From the NCBI RefSeq assembly GCF_002156965.1, contig NZ_CP021324.1:1296077-1360076 (forward strand): 64,000 bases of DNA, in the 5' to 3' direction. The translations under genes and the position numbers were made by a program. This document shows positions 41,048-50,694 of the stretch, piece after piece (within the stretch, counting starts at the first letter, position 1; each line of letters begins with the position of its first letter). This DNA is from Candidatus Nitrosomarinus catalina (GTDB lineage Archaea > Thermoproteota > Nitrososphaeria > Nitrososphaerales > Nitrosopumilaceae). The notes beneath the pieces were generated by a model. It searched no databases, was not told the DNA's origin, and saw nothing but the letters and a program-made list of their open reading frames with translations.

Positions 41048-42781
41048 ATGAGCGAAGGCGATATTTCACAAATTTCTGTTGGCGAATTTGAAACTGTTTC
41101 ACAATTATTGGCATCATCAGAATCACTTCAATTAGCATTTCTCATCATGATAATTGGAATAATTGCAATAGCTGCTGCTTATAGAAAATTTTCCTCATTA
41201 ATTAAATCAAAAAAAATTTTTTACACTAGACCACATTTGTCAAAATTTGTGCAAAATGCAGTATTACCATTTTTTGCAATCGCATTAATTTCATCAACAA
41301 ATGCATATATTCAAACTTCAGAATTATTTGAAAATGATTCTAATTCATTAACAATGGAATTAACTCCAGAAGAAACTTTTGCAAAAATTCTCAACACTTT
41401 TAATATTTTAGTTATAGGCTATACCATTTCTCATTTAATTCCCATTATGCTTACAAAACGAGATAAATCAATTCTTGAAAAAGAAGATTTTGGTATGTGG
41501 TATGATATGCAAGGTTTTGTTGACGATAATGATCTTTTTCATAAATTATACAAATGGGTTCCACCAACAATTACGCCAGAAGATTTTACTGATGAAGAAT
41601 TTAAAAAATTATGTAAAACAAAAGAAGGAATTAATCAATTAGAACAACATCGTAATTCAAAGGGAAATCCTATTGGGAGTTATGAAAAATTAGTCAGCAA
41701 TCCATTTGAAAAATGGAAAGAATCTGAAAGAGCAAAATATTTGAAATATTTTAACAATTGCGTTACTGGAAATAATCAATCAGGAAGAAAATTAAAACCA
41801 GGAGCAAAACCAGATGAAATATTTCCAATAGACATATGGAGAGAAGAGAAGAGAATCAATGGTTTTGAGCCATTAATTCCTAGTAATAGACCAGCTGGAT
41901 ATGCACGAAAGAAAAGAGAAGGTATTCCTAAATCTTTTAAACAAATTTTACCAGTAGGAATTTTTGTTGCAACAATTTTAGGAATTGTATCATGGTGGGG
42001 AGTAGATTTGTTTGTATTAGCAACAGCAACAGGTGGACTTGCAATTGGTATAGGTTTAGCTCTACAAGAAACAATGCAAAATTATTTTGCCTATTTGATG
42101 ATTAGAAAAGACAATATTTTCAAAGAAGGAGAAAGAATTCAATTAGAATCAGGGTATAACGGAATTGTTCATAAAATAACACCTAGAGTTACATATGTTA
42201 GAGATGCATTACATGAATCAGTAGCAATAATTCCTACTAGACAGTTGGTGACAGCACAAATAATCAACTATACAAAAGAAAACAAACTTGTCCCAGCACT
42301 AGTTACAGTAGGTGTTTCATATCTCAATGATCCAAAACAGGTAGCAGCAATTTTAGTTAAAATTGGAAAACGTGGCATGGTTGAAATTAAAGATGCTAAA
42401 GGAAGACACCTAGTTCGACAAAATAGATGTCCAAACTTGGATGAAAATAAATCAAGTTGTGGTTGTGATAAGGATTTACATGTAGATATTTCTCAACCAG
42501 TTGTACGATTTAATCAATTCAATGATTCTGCTTTGGATTTTTCAATGTGGTTGTACGTAAAGGATTACGGTTCACAATTTAAGACAAAAACAGATCTAAG
42601 AATGATAATGTATGAAGAATTCAAAAGATACGATATTAGAATTCCATGGCCAATTAGAACTGTCTATCAAGGAGATGAAAAGAGAGAGCAAATAGAAATT
42701 GACGAAAAAGATGAATTTAGAAATAAAGTAATTGATGAATATGGATTAGGTGATTTAGGTCGTGGAGAAGGCGACGAATAA
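41048..42781 (+). CDS. MscS-family mechanosensitive channel with large insertions
   Basis: A 577-residue membrane protein. Hydrophobic helices lie near 28-46, 70-85 and 115-137. A soluble segment of about 160 residues follows (about 140-300, Lys/Glu-rich, containing DFGMWYDMQGFVDD). The pore region is ILPVGIFVATILGIVSWWGVDLF then LATATGGLAIGIGLALQETMQNYFA, with the Gly/Ala pattern of MscS TM3. The beta domain GYNGIVHKITPRVTYVRD follows. A small insert, C-P-N-L-x8-C-G-C (about 461-474), is unusual and may bind metal. It is probably an osmotic safety valve. Confidence 0.85.
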   Translation: MSEGDISQISVGEFETVSQLLASSESLQLAFLIMIIGIIAIAAAYRKFSSLIKSKKIFYTRPHLSKFVQNAVLPFFAIALISSTNAYIQTSELFENDSNSLTMELTPEETFAKILNTFNILVIGYTISHLIPIMLTKRDKSILEKEDFGMWYDMQGFVDDNDLFHKLYKWVPPTITPEDFTDEEFKKLCKTKEGINQLEQHRNSKGNPIGSYEKLVSNPFEKWKESERAKYLKYFNNCVTGNNQSGRKLKPGAKPDEIFPIDIWREEKRINGFEPLIPSNRPAGYARKKREGIPKSFKQILPVGIFVATILGIVSWWGVDLFVLATATGGLAIGIGLALQETMQNYFAYLMIRKDNIFKEGERIQLESGYNGIVHKITPRVTYVRDALHESVAIIPTRQLVTAQIINYTKENKLVPALVTVGVSYLNDPKQVAAILVKIGKRGMVEIKDAKGRHLVRQNRCPNLDENKSSCGCDKDLHVDISQPVVRFNQFNDSALDFSMWLYVKDYGSQFKTKTDLRMIMYEEFKRYDIRIPWPIRTVYQGDEKREQIEIDEKDEFRNKVIDEYGLGDLGRGEGDE

Positions 42782-42828
42782 GAAAAATTTCTCAAAACTT
42801 AAGAATCCCTTCAAATCATATTTTCTTA

Positions 42829-43707
42829 TTGAGTCAAATATCAATTATTTCAGGAAAAACTTCAGAAGATTTAGCAAAGAAAATTGCTAAAAAAATAAAG
42901 GCAAATCTGGTTAAATCAGAAATTAGAATTTTTCCTGATGGAGAAAGTAAAATTACTTTAATTGGAACAATTTCAAAGAAGAGATCAATTGTAATACAAT
43001 CAATTTTTCCACCAGTAGATACCAATTTGGTTCATATATTATCGCTAATCACAAAAGCAAAAGAAAATTCAGCCCAAGTGGATGTTGTTATTCCATATAT
43101 GGGGTATGCTAGACAAGATAGAGAATTTTTACCAGGTGAAATTGTAACAATGAAAGTACTTGCAAAATTATTCAAAGGAGCAGGAGCATCAAAAATAATT
43201 GCAATAGATATTCACAGTTTGATTGGATTGAAATATTTTAGTATCAAAACAGAAAATGTGACTGCAATTCCGGACCTTGTTAAATATTTTAAAAAATTGA
43301 GCCTAAAAAATCCATTAATTGTATCACCGGATCAAGGTGGTAAAAAGAGAGCAAAAGAATTTGCAAAGGAATTGGATTCCGATTACATAGCATTAGAGAA
43401 AATAAGAGACAGAAAAACGGGTAAAGTAAAAATCAAGACAAAGAATTTGTCTGAAGTTGAAAATAGAGATTTAATTTTAGTGGATGATATGATTAGTACT
43501 GGAGGCAGTATAATCAAAGCTACACAATTTCTTAAGAAACAAAAATCTAAAAGGATCTATGTTGCATGTACACATGCATTATTAATGAATAATGCAGAAA
43601 AGAAAATTAGAAAAGCTGGAGTAACAAGTATTATTAGTACAAATACAATTCCAGGTAAAACATCAAAAGTAGATATTTCGAATACTATTGCAAAGGCAAT
43701 AATGTAA
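42829..43707 (+). CDS. prs: Ribose-phosphate pyrophosphokinase (PRPP synthase)
   Basis: Makes PRPP from ribose-5-phosphate and ATP for nucleotide and NAD synthesis. TTG start at 42829. Family motifs: EIRIFPDGESKI (ATP loop), VIPYMGYARQDREFLPGE (flexible loop), IIAIDIHS and LILVDDMISTGGSI (PRPP-binding loop, residues about 218-231). The 292-residue length is normal for class III archaeal enzymes, which lack ADP allostery. It overlaps the tRNA methyltransferase gene by 1 bp. Confidence 0.93.
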   Translation: MSQISIISGKTSEDLAKKIAKKIKANLVKSEIRIFPDGESKITLIGTISKKRSIVIQSIFPPVDTNLVHILSLITKAKENSAQVDVVIPYMGYARQDREFLPGEIVTMKVLAKLFKGAGASKIIAIDIHSLIGLKYFSIKTENVTAIPDLVKYFKKLSLKNPLIVSPDQGGKKRAKEFAKELDSDYIALEKIRDRKTGKVKIKTKNLSEVENRDLILVDDMISTGGSIIKATQFLKKQKSKRIYVACTHALLMNNAEKKIRKAGVTSIISTNTIPGKTSKVDISNTIAKAIM

Positions 43708-44654
43708 TGCCAGAAAGTTTTTTCATTGTATCAAAAGAATATTTAGAACTTGCAATAGATGAAATTACTACAATAACAAAAATGTTTGATCGATTTGCTA
43801 AAATAAAAATTATCTCAAATTTAATAATTATTCAATCAAAAACCAATTGGAAAAAAATTTCTGAACGTGCTACATTTGTTAAAACATCTGGACAAATATT
43901 AAGAAAAATGTCAGGACTTTTTTTAGATGAAGAAAATTTCCAGGTATTAAAAAATACACAAAGTTTCGTATGTAGAGTAATTAATTTATCATCAAATCAA
44001 TTAGATGTATTAGAATTAGAAAAATCCATGGGAGACATGATATCAAAATTTACTCAAGCAAAAGTGAATTTAAAAAATCCTGAAATTACAGTATATTTAA
44101 TTTTCACAAACACAGAAAATTTTTTTGGTTTTTCAGAAAAAAATGAAAATAAAAAACGACCTAAAAAATCCAAAAAATATCCTCATGAACTAGATTGGAA
44201 ATTAACAAGAGTAATGATAAATTTAACTGGATTGAAAAAAGGTCAAACTGTGTGTGATCCATTTTGTGGTACAGGCACAACATTACTTGAATCTGAGTCT
44301 ATGGGCATTAAGGCTATAGGAATTGATTTTGATGAAAAAATGTGTAATTTGACAAGAGAAAATCTTGAATTAAATAATTATAATTCAAAAGTTTTGAAAT
44401 CTGATTTTCAAGAATTAGTGAAAATTTCAGATAATTTTGATGCAATTGTAACTGATTTACCTTACGGAAAATCTTCAAAAACTTCAGAAAAACCAGAAGA
44501 AATTTTAAAAAGATTTATCTCAATTGTGCCTAAACATAAAAAAATTGCAGTGATGTTCAAAAAAGAATTAGATCCTAAAATGAAAATAAAAGGATTGAAA
44601 AAATATCAGATCTATAGGCATAAAAGTCTCACAAGAACTATTTTGATTAAATGA
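43707..44654 (+). CDS. tRNA (guanine-10-N2)-methyltransferase, Trm-G10/Trm11 family
   Basis: A 315-residue methyltransferase. The N-terminal half (about 1-150) is a THUMP/ferredoxin-like domain for tRNA binding. The Rossmann domain shows [15 protein letters not shown] (motif I, about 189-203), [12 protein letters not shown], and [14 protein letters not shown] (D-L-P-Y, the motif IV of N2-guanine methylation, about 249-262). It probably methylates G10 of tRNA. Neighbours are prs (overlap 1 bp) and RNase Z (overlap 4 bp), so the three form a transcriptional unit with a tRNA-processing theme. Confidence 0.85.
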   Translation: MPESFFIVSKEYLELAIDEITTITKMFDRFAKIKIISNLIIIQSKTNWKKISERATFVKTSGQILRKMSGLFLDEENFQVLKNTQSFVCRVINLSSNQLDVLELEKSMGDMISKFTQAKVNLKNPEITVYLIFTNTENFFGFSEKNENKKRPKKSKKYPHELDWKLTRVMINLTGLKKGQTVCDPFCGTGTTLLESESMGIKAIGIDFDEKMCNLTRENLELNNYNSKVLKSDFQELVKISDNFDAIVTDLPYGKSSKTSEKPEEILKRFISIVPKHKKIAVMFKKELDPKMKIKGLKKYQIYRHKSLTRTILIK

Positions 44655-45550
44655 AACTAGTTTTTTTAGGGACATCAGCTGCACAGCCAACAGAAAGAAG
44701 AGGATTATCCTGCATATGTTTAGAAAAAGAAGGTGAAATTCTAATGTTTGATGCAGGTGAATCTGCACAAATTGCGTATATGAAATCAGGTTTGGGTTGG
44801 AATAAAAAAATGAAATTATTTGTTACACATTTGCATGGAGATCATTGTGTAGGAATTTTAGGATTATTACAAACAATGTCAATGCAAAATAGAACTGAGT
44901 CGTTAGAAATTTTTGGTCCTAAAGGAATTGATGAATTTCTTGCAGCAAACATTAAGGTATTAAATTTTGGATTACCGTTTTCTATTTTAATTAATATTAT
45001 TAATGAAGGAAAAATATTTGAAAATAAAAAATACATGATTCACACAGCAAAAGCTAATCATTCAATTACTGCATTTTCATATTTATTTGAAGAAAAAGAT
45101 AAGCCAGGTCGATTTAATGTTCAGAAAGCAAAAGAATTAGGCATACCTGAAGGTGAATTATGGAATAAATTACAAAATGGGGAGGAGATAACAAATAATG
45201 AAACAACAATAAAACCAGAACAAGTCCTAGGTGAAAAGCGTCCAGGTAAAAAAATAGGGATATCAGGAGATACAATGCCTACAAAAAAATTAGAAGAATT
45301 TTTTTATCAATGTGATTATTTAGTTTTTGATTCTACATTTATTGAAGAAGAAAAACAAAGAGCTTTAGATACTTGCCATTCAACTGCAAAACAAGCTGCA
45401 GAATTAGGTAAAAATGCAGAAGTAAAAAATCTAATTTTAACACATTTTTCTGCAAGATATAAAGATGAATTACAACATAAAATGGAAGCAGAAAAAATTC
45501 ATAATTCAGTAATTACAGCAAAAGATCTTTTAGAAGTAGAAATTAATTAA
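44651..45550 (+). CDS. rnz: Ribonuclease Z (tRNA 3' endonuclease)
   Basis: Cleaves 3' trailers of pre-tRNA. The metallo-beta-lactamase core starts [21 protein letters not shown], then [20 protein letters not shown] (HxHxDH motif, about 59-78), KIGISGDTM (third metal-binding Asp) and [11 protein letters not shown] (last His). The length (299 aa) fits the short RNase Z form. The tRNA genes in this window lack encoded CCA, so 3' cleavage followed by the CCA-adding enzyme at 47137 is needed. It overlaps the Trm-G10 gene by 4 bp. Confidence 0.93.
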   Translation: MKLVFLGTSAAQPTERRGLSCICLEKEGEILMFDAGESAQIAYMKSGLGWNKKMKLFVTHLHGDHCVGILGLLQTMSMQNRTESLEIFGPKGIDEFLAANIKVLNFGLPFSILINIINEGKIFENKKYMIHTAKANHSITAFSYLFEEKDKPGRFNVQKAKELGIPEGELWNKLQNGEEITNNETTIKPEQVLGEKRPGKKIGISGDTMPTKKLEEFFYQCDYLVFDSTFIEEEKQRALDTCHSTAKQAAELGKNAEVKNLILTHFSARYKDELQHKMEAEKIHNSVITAKDLLEVEIN

Positions 45551-46007
45551 TTTGAAATAAATTTTTAAACAAACTAAAAGGATCAAATCCAGATACTTCA
45601 TTTACTAAAACTTCTGTGGATGATTCTAAATTTACATTTTCTACTAATTTGTCTCCAGTATCAGTAATTCCTTCAGAAATTTTTTCATTTACATTTTCTA
45701 CTAATTTGTCTCCAGTATCAGTAATTCCTTCAGAAATTTTTTCATTTACATTTTCTACTAATTTGTCTCCAGTATCAGTAATTCCTTCATACACACTATC
45801 ACTAACACTTTGAATTGTTTTATCTATTGAAGAATCTAATCTATTTTCAGCAGAATCAGTTACTTTAGCATTTAATGAAGTAATATCATCTTTTAAAGAA
45901 TCAGCTAATAATGCAGAAGTATTAGGAAATAATGAAGTAATTTCTGTTGAAAATATCATTCCACCTAGAACTATAACAGATACAATTATTCCTAATTTTA
46001 TCAACAT
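45543..46007 (-). CDS. Membrane-anchored protein with 19-residue tandem repeats
   Basis: A 154-residue protein. The N terminus [19 protein letters not shown] is a signal or membrane anchor. From about 75 to 130 the unit [19 protein letters not shown] (19 residues) is repeated almost exactly two to three times, forming an amphipathic helix array. The repeats are encoded by identical 57-bp DNA units (see the repeat feature), so they arose recently. The C terminus is short and hydrophobic ([10 protein letters not shown]). Function unknown; probably an envelope or scaffold protein. Repeat number may vary between strains. Confidence 0.6.
   Translation of the reverse strand: MLIKLGIIVSVIVLGGMIFSTEITSLFPNTSALLADSLKDDITSLNAKVTDSAENRLDSSIDKTIQSVSDSVYEGITDTGDKLVENVNEKISEGITDTGDKLVENVNEKISEGITDTGDKLVENVNLESSTEVLVNEVSGFDPFSLFKNLFQIN
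45631..45789. repeat. 57-bp tandem repeat, ~2.8 copies
   Basis: The unit starts TTTACATTTTCTACTAATTT and is 57 bp long. Copies run 45631-45687 and 45688-45744, then a partial copy 45745-45789 before the sequence diverges. Copies are identical at base level. They lie in frame inside the gene at 45543-46007. Confidence 0.85.
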
Positions 46008-46091
46008 TTCATTATAATCCTAAAAAATTGATTTTAAATTCAAACTAAAAAAAATAATCAAAAATGGGTTGATTTTCTTAACTAATTTTAT

Positions 46092-46487
46092 TTAATCAAA
46101 CACAATCCAATCAATAATTCTATCAATATTTGAAGATGTCAAAGTGACTTTAATTGGTCCCAATGGAGATTCATCAAATTCCTCACAAATTGCAATTTGC
46201 TCAACAAATGCAGCTTGTTTATTAAGATAAAACCAAGTAGTATCATTTTCTAAATTGTCTTCTAAAGAACGCAAAAAATTTTTTTGTAACTTATTATTAT
46301 GAATAAAGTGATAGATTTTTTCAAATGATCTTAATTCTTTAGAAATTGCATTGATTGTGAATTCATTGTTTTTAATAACTGAATATGGAAAAATACTAGA
46401 AATTGTTTGTTCAACTTTTTCTATAGATTCAGATGGATTTACTGTACAAAACATTTCTATTTTGCAACTAAGATTAGGAGTATTCAT
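46092..46487 (-). CDS. UPF0201/DUF54-family RNA-binding-type protein
   Basis: A 131-residue protein of the archaeal UPF0201 family: CTVNPSESIEKVEQTISSIFPYSVI at the N terminus, LRSFEKIYHFIHNNKLQKNFLRSLEDNLENDTTWFYLNKQAAFVEQIAICEE in the centre (the conserved FYLNKQAA block), then SPLGPIKVTL. The family has a ribosomal L5-like fold and is thought to bind nucleic acid, but has no proven role. Its start overlaps the UPF0200 kinase stop by 4 bp, the usual archaeal pairing. Confidence 0.78.
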   Translation of the reverse strand: MNTPNLSCKIEMFCTVNPSESIEKVEQTISSIFPYSVIKNNEFTINAISKELRSFEKIYHFIHNNKLQKNFLRSLEDNLENDTTWFYLNKQAAFVEQIAICEEFDESPLGPIKVTLTSSNIDRIIDWIVFD

Positions 46488-47035
46488 TCAACCCATCTTT
46501 GAATTATGTCATAAGATTTTTTTATCAATTCATCTTTAGTTAAACCAATATTTGATATTGCAAAATCAGATAGTGCAATAGAATTACTAACACCAACACC
46601 TAACTCACGATCATCTCTTTCATTGAAATGTTCTTTCGTTTGTGGATCATCAGAACGTCCTCTTTTTTGTAAGAAATTAAATCTAGTGTCAGTTGAAGCA
46701 TGAATTGCTAATAATTTTACAGTTCCCAATTTTCTAAGTACTTGTATTTCATCATTAGATCTAACTCCATCAATTAACAATACATTTGCATTAGAAGATT
46801 CTATAATTGGTTTGGCAAGTTCAGCTATTGCACCAGCTCCATTATTCTCTCTTAATTCTAACATTAATTTTCCAAGATTCTCTCTGGTTGGATCTAAATT
46901 CCTTTTTTTTGCCTCTTCTCTTACAGCATTTCCCAAGTTAATTATTTCATAACCTTTAGGTTTCAAACCTTCAGCAATTGTAGATTTACCAGCACCAGGC
47001 ATGCCTGTTAAACATACAAGTAATTTATTCAACAT
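46484..47035 (-). CDS. UPF0200-family P-loop kinase-like protein
   Basis: A 183-residue NTPase. The Walker A motif CLTGMPGAGKSTIAEGL lies at residues 8-24. INLGNAVREEAKKRNLDPTRENLGKLM resembles the LID/NMP region of adenylate and dephospho-CoA kinases, and VLLIDGVRSNDEI (about 93-105) is the Walker-B-type strand. UPF0200 is an archaeal kinase-like group of unknown substrate, close to dephospho-CoA kinases. A dephospho-CoA kinase role cannot be excluded. It overlaps the UPF0201 gene by 4 bp. Confidence 0.75.
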   Translation of the reverse strand: MLNKLLVCLTGMPGAGKSTIAEGLKPKGYEIINLGNAVREEAKKRNLDPTRENLGKLMLELRENNGAGAIAELAKPIIESSNANVLLIDGVRSNDEIQVLRKLGTVKLLAIHASTDTRFNFLQKRGRSDDPQTKEHFNERDDRELGVGVSNSIALSDFAISNIGLTKDELIKKSYDIIQRWVE

Positions 47036-47136
47036 ATATCAAAAAAAATACTCGTCTATGAAGTTAACTATTAGATAATATGTAAAAATAATGAAATTAA
47101 TATAAAATCAAATAAAAAATAATCAGTGATAAAATA

Positions 47137-48468
47137 ATGAAACAAATTATTTCTAAAATTTCAAAAACAACAATTCCATCTAAAATAATTCAAAAATCAA
47201 AAAAAGAGATTGCAGATAAGGTATACAAATTAGTTGAAAAAGAGATTCAAAAATATTCTGAAGTAGTAGAATTAGAATTTGGAGGTTCATACGCTAAAGA
47301 TACATGGTTATCAAAAAATGCAGATATTGATATTTTTATTAAATTTAAAAAAAATATTTCTGAGGAGAAATTAGAAAATATTTCTAAGAAAATAGGTTTT
47401 GAATCATTAAAAAAATATTCTCCATATGTTAGATATTCTCAACATCCTTATGTTGAGGCAAAAATTAAGGATACAAAAATAAACATAGTACCATGTTATG
47501 ATGTTAAAATTGGTGAATGGAAAAGTGCTGCAGATAGGTCACCATTTCATACTAAATTTATGAAAAAATCATTAACAATAAAAATGAGAAATGAAGTTAG
47601 AATTTTAAAGACATTTTTAAAATCAAATAAAATTTATGGTGCGGAAATTGCAAAACAAGGTTTCAGTGGATATATTTCCGAAGTTTTAATTTTACAATAT
47701 GGAAGTTTTGAAAATTTAATAAAATCAATAATAAAAATCAAGGAAAAACAAATCATTGGAAAAACATCAAAATCATTTGATACAGCAATAGTTGTGATTG
47801 ATCCAATTGATAGTAATAGAAATTTAGCTGCTGCAATTTCAAATGAAAATATTGGAAAATTTATTCTTAGTTGTAGGGCATTTAAAAACAAACCAAGTTT
47901 AGAATTTTTTAAAAATAAAAAATCAAAAATATCAAATAAATTTTGGAATAATTTACTAATTGTAAAATTTGAATTTAAAATTAGAAGTCCGGATATTATT
48001 TGGGGACAAATTAAAAGAGCAACATCAACATTGTCCACACAATTAGAATTAGGTGGATTTACTGTAGTTAGAAGTAAAGCACATACAGATGAACAAAGAG
48101 ACGCATATCTGATATTCTTTTTAGAATCTACAATTATTAGCGAAATATATCAAAAAAAAGGCCCAGAATTTTTTAGAAATGATGGCTCACATAGTTTCAT
48201 TTCTAAAAATCTTAAAGATAGTGAATTAGTATGGATTGGAAATGATGGAAAAATAATTTCATTAGAAAAAAGAAAACATGTCAATGCAGAAAAATTTATG
48301 AAAGAATTTTTGGAAAAAAATCTCAATGTAGGCATACCAAAAGGTCTTCATAGTGATTTTAAGCGAGGTTGTAAGGTATTTTTAGGAAATAAGACTCTTA
48401 GTAAATCAATTAAAGAGGAAATATCTGAAGTGATTTCAGTAGATGGCACACTCCTTCATTTCAATTAA
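47137..48468 (+). CDS. cca: CCA-adding enzyme (archaeal class I tRNA nucleotidyltransferase)
   Basis: Adds the 3' CCA to tRNA without a template. The active-site block is LEFGGSYAKDTWLSKNADIDIFIKF (GGSxxKxTxxxxxxDxD, residues about 47-71). LVRYSQHPYVEAK, NIVPCYDV (third carboxylate) and KMRNEVRILKTFLKSNKIYGAEI follow, then WGQIKRATSTLSTQLELGGF and a C-terminal body domain. The length (443 aa) is typical for archaeal class I. The tRNAs here have no encoded CCA. The next gene starts 26 bp inside its end. Confidence 0.92.
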   Translation: MKQIISKISKTTIPSKIIQKSKKEIADKVYKLVEKEIQKYSEVVELEFGGSYAKDTWLSKNADIDIFIKFKKNISEEKLENISKKIGFESLKKYSPYVRYSQHPYVEAKIKDTKINIVPCYDVKIGEWKSAADRSPFHTKFMKKSLTIKMRNEVRILKTFLKSNKIYGAEIAKQGFSGYISEVLILQYGSFENLIKSIIKIKEKQIIGKTSKSFDTAIVVIDPIDSNRNLAAAISNENIGKFILSCRAFKNKPSLEFFKNKKSKISNKFWNNLLIVKFEFKIRSPDIIWGQIKRATSTLSTQLELGGFTVVRSKAHTDEQRDAYLIFFLESTIISEIYQKKGPEFFRNDGSHSFISKNLKDSELVWIGNDGKIISLEKRKHVNAEKFMKEFLEKNLNVGIPKGLHSDFKRGCKVFLGNKTLSKSIKEEISEVISVDGTLLHFN

Positions 48469-49204
48469 AAAATTTTCAGAAGAACCTTATTCAAAAATTT
48501 TAGGATATCCTAGCGCTACTAATCGTCAAATTAAAGCAAGAATTAAAGAATTAGAAAAATTAAAAATTAAATCAATTTGTTTAACAGGTCCAACTTTAAT
48601 TGGAAGTTTAGAAATTTTAGGCAAAGGTTACGTTGGTGTTGTTGTACTTGTCAAAAGAGGAAATAAAGAAGTTGCATTAAAAATTAGAAGAACAGATTCT
48701 CAAAGACAAAATATGAAAAATGAATCAATTTTATTAAAATTGGTTAATTCAGTTAATGTAGGTCCCAAAATAATTGATGCTAGTAAAAATTTTTTAGTTA
48801 TGGAATATGTTGAAGGGGATAAATTTAGTGATTGGATTGAAATGTTAAAAGGAGTAGGTAGTGTAAAAAAATTAAAAACTACAATAAAAAATATTTTAGA
48901 AGATTGTTTTAGACTAGATCAAATTGAATTTGATCATGGAGAATTGAGCAATATTTCAAAACATGTGATTGTTGGAAAAAATAAAGCAACTTTGATTGAT
49001 TTTGAAAGCTCTAGTACAAAAAGAAGACCTTCTAATGTTACATCAATTACTCAAGCATTTTTCATTGGTTCAGGTATCGCAAAGCAAACTCAAAAAATTT
49101 ACAAAAATTCCTCTAAAGAGAAAATTATTCTTGCGTTAAAAAAGTATAAACAAGAAAAAACACGAGAAAACTTTGAAAATTTGCTTAAAATTTTAAAATT
49201 ATAA
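48443..49204 (+). CDS. RIO-like serine/threonine protein kinase (COG2112 type)
   Basis: A 253-residue atypical kinase. LGKGYVGVVVLVKRGNKEVALKIRR (about 67-92) contains the glycine-rich loop and the ATP-anchoring Lys. FLVMEYVEGDKFSDWI is the hinge, FDHGELSNISKHVIVG the catalytic loop (H-G-x-L), and KATLIDFESSSTKRR the DFG-like metal Asp (D-F-E). Archaeal COG2112 kinases are uncharacterised. The ATG lies 26 bp inside cca, so the pair is probably co-translated. It ends one base before the tRNA-Pro gene on the opposite strand. Confidence 0.75.
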   Translation: MAHSFISIKKFSEEPYSKILGYPSATNRQIKARIKELEKLKIKSICLTGPTLIGSLEILGKGYVGVVVLVKRGNKEVALKIRRTDSQRQNMKNESILLKLVNSVNVGPKIIDASKNFLVMEYVEGDKFSDWIEMLKGVGSVKKLKTTIKNILEDCFRLDQIEFDHGELSNISKHVIVGKNKATLIDFESSSTKRRPSNVTSITQAFFIGSGIAKQTQKIYKNSSKEKIILALKKYKQEKTRENFENLLKILKL

Positions 49205-49278
49205 TGGGATCAGCAGGATTTGAACCTGCGACCACTAGCCCCCCAGGCTAGTATCATACCAAGCTAGACTACGATCCC
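49205..49278 (-). tRNA. tRNA-Pro (GGG anticodon)
   Basis: A 74-nt minus-strand cloverleaf: acceptor GGGATCG/TGATCCC (one wobble pair), D-arm GTCT/TGAT with GG in the loop, anticodon stem CTAGC/GCTAG, loop CTGGGGG (anticodon GGG, U33 present), T-stem GCAGG/CCTGC with loop TTCAAAT, discriminator A. It has no intron and no encoded CCA. Confidence 0.95.
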
Positions 49279-49334
49279 TAAATTCACAGGCACAAAATGA
49301 AATTATTAAATCGTCCTATCTAGAATTAACAATA

Positions 49335-49544
49335 GTGAAAATTTGTAATATTTGTCATAAAATTTCAGCTACAGATAAAGATCATACAGATTGTGTTCAA
49401 AAAAGAAGTATCGAGATAGAAGATCAGAATTTTAAAAACAGTATAGCTGAAAAATTGAATATATCAAAAAATGATCAAGATTTAGGTGTTGAAGTTAAAG
49501 CAATTCTTGAACATCTAACTAAAGAAAAAGAAAAAGATGATTAA
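49335..49544 (+). CDS. Small Cys/His-motif protein (69 aa)
   Basis: A 69-residue protein starting near 49335 (GTG). It opens MKICNICHKIS with a CxxC pair, followed by DHTDCVQKRS; Cys4, Cys7, His16 and Cys20 could bind zinc. The remainder is helical and charged (KAILEHLTKEKEKDD). No family recognised. It ends one base before the convergent oxidoreductase gene. Confidence 0.5.
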   Translation: MKICNICHKISATDKDHTDCVQKRSIEIEDQNFKNSIAEKLNISKNDQDLGVEVKAILEHLTKEKEKDD

Positions 49545-49545
49545 T

Positions 49546-50694
49546 TCATAACCACTTTGACAGTCTTTCTTTTTCAAAATTTATTTTTTTAGAAAGATTT
49601 TCAGATGTTGATTCTGTTAATTTTGTTGATGGTTTTTGATTTGTAAACATATCAACTTCAATTATTGATGCAGTCTCTCTACCAGATTCTAAGAAGCATC
49701 CTCCTTTACCATCAAATAAAAGTGATTTTTCATTTAATTCAATTTTTGAAATAATATTTTTTGCTACTGTAATTCCTTCACCTTCTGCAAAAATTCCAGC
49801 TTTAGGAACTGAAATTAAATCAGTAACTGCCAAACTTGTAACATCACCAATAGCAAAAATATTTTCAAATGGTGTTTTACAATCTCTATCAATTGGAATA
49901 AAACCAGGTTCTGATGCCAAATTTGAATTATAAATTACTGATGGAGCAATATGTGGTGGTATTGCTAATAGAATATCAAAATCATATTCATTATTTTCAA
50001 AAATTAGTTTTTTTGGTTTTACTTCTTTAATTTTTTCTGAATTATGAAAATTAATTTTTTCTGAATTTATTAAATCAAGAATTTGTTTACTGACTTCTGG
50101 TCCAGCTGCAGGTAGTGTTATTGGTGCAGGACTAAAAAAATCAATTTGTACAGAATTTCTTATTCCTCTCTTTCTAAGCATGGAATCTACCAGTAAACTA
50201 GCCTCAAAAGGTGCAGGAGGACATTTGTAAGGCATTCCCATTATGACGATAGCAATTTTTCCTGATTGTATTTTATTTAATTTATCATTAATTTGACTTA
50301 ATTGATTATGATCATACAAGTTAAATCCATTAGCTTCTAAACCAGGAATTTTTTCTGGTGCTAAAACTGCACCCATTGATATTATTAGAAAATCAAACGA
50401 AATATTTTCTGATTTTGTTTTTACAAAATTATTTTTTGTATTAATTTCAATAATTTCATCTTTAATAAAATTAATTTGTTTTTTTGGTAATTCATTTAAT
50501 GAACCAATTGAATTTTCAAAAGTTCTGCTTCCATTCATGATCCATAATTTTGCATAACCAACCATAAACCAGTCTTTTTTATCTATAATCGTAATATTGA
50601 CTTTTGATGAATCTAATGAATTTCTTATTTCATTAGCAGAAGAAAGACCTCCAAACCCTCCGCCTAAAATTACTACGTGGGGGATTTTTGACAA
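49546..50694 (-). CDS. FAD-dependent pyridine nucleotide-disulfide oxidoreductase (SQR/NDH-2-like)
   Basis: A 382-residue flavoprotein. The FAD-binding GxGxxG motif is VVILGGGFGGLSSANEI (residues 7-23), and a second Rossmann-like segment is KIAIVIMGMPYKCPPAPFEASL (about 148-169, containing a Cys). IFAIGDVTSL near 276 is the FAD-ribityl motif. The layout resembles sulfide:quinone reductase, in which cysteines form the redox site; Cys in YKCPPAP and GGCFLESGR may play this role. It abuts the SDR gene upstream with no gap, so the two are co-transcribed. Confidence 0.8.
   Translation of the reverse strand: MSKIPHVVILGGGFGGLSSANEIRNSLDSSKVNITIIDKKDWFMVGYAKLWIMNGSRTFENSIGSLNELPKKQINFIKDEIIEINTKNNFVKTKSENISFDFLIISMGAVLAPEKIPGLEANGFNLYDHNQLSQINDKLNKIQSGKIAIVIMGMPYKCPPAPFEASLLVDSMLRKRGIRNSVQIDFFSPAPITLPAAGPEVSKQILDLINSEKINFHNSEKIKEVKPKKLIFENNEYDFDILLAIPPHIAPSVIYNSNLASEPGFIPIDRDCKTPFENIFAIGDVTSLAVTDLISVPKAGIFAEGEGITVAKNIISKIELNEKSLLFDGKGGCFLESGRETASIIEVDMFTNQKPSTKLTESTSENLSKKINFEKERLSKWL

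Noticed and set aside
45631..45789. Possible CRISPR array
   Set aside because: The 57-bp units are contiguous without spacers and lie in frame inside a gene; no cas genes are present.
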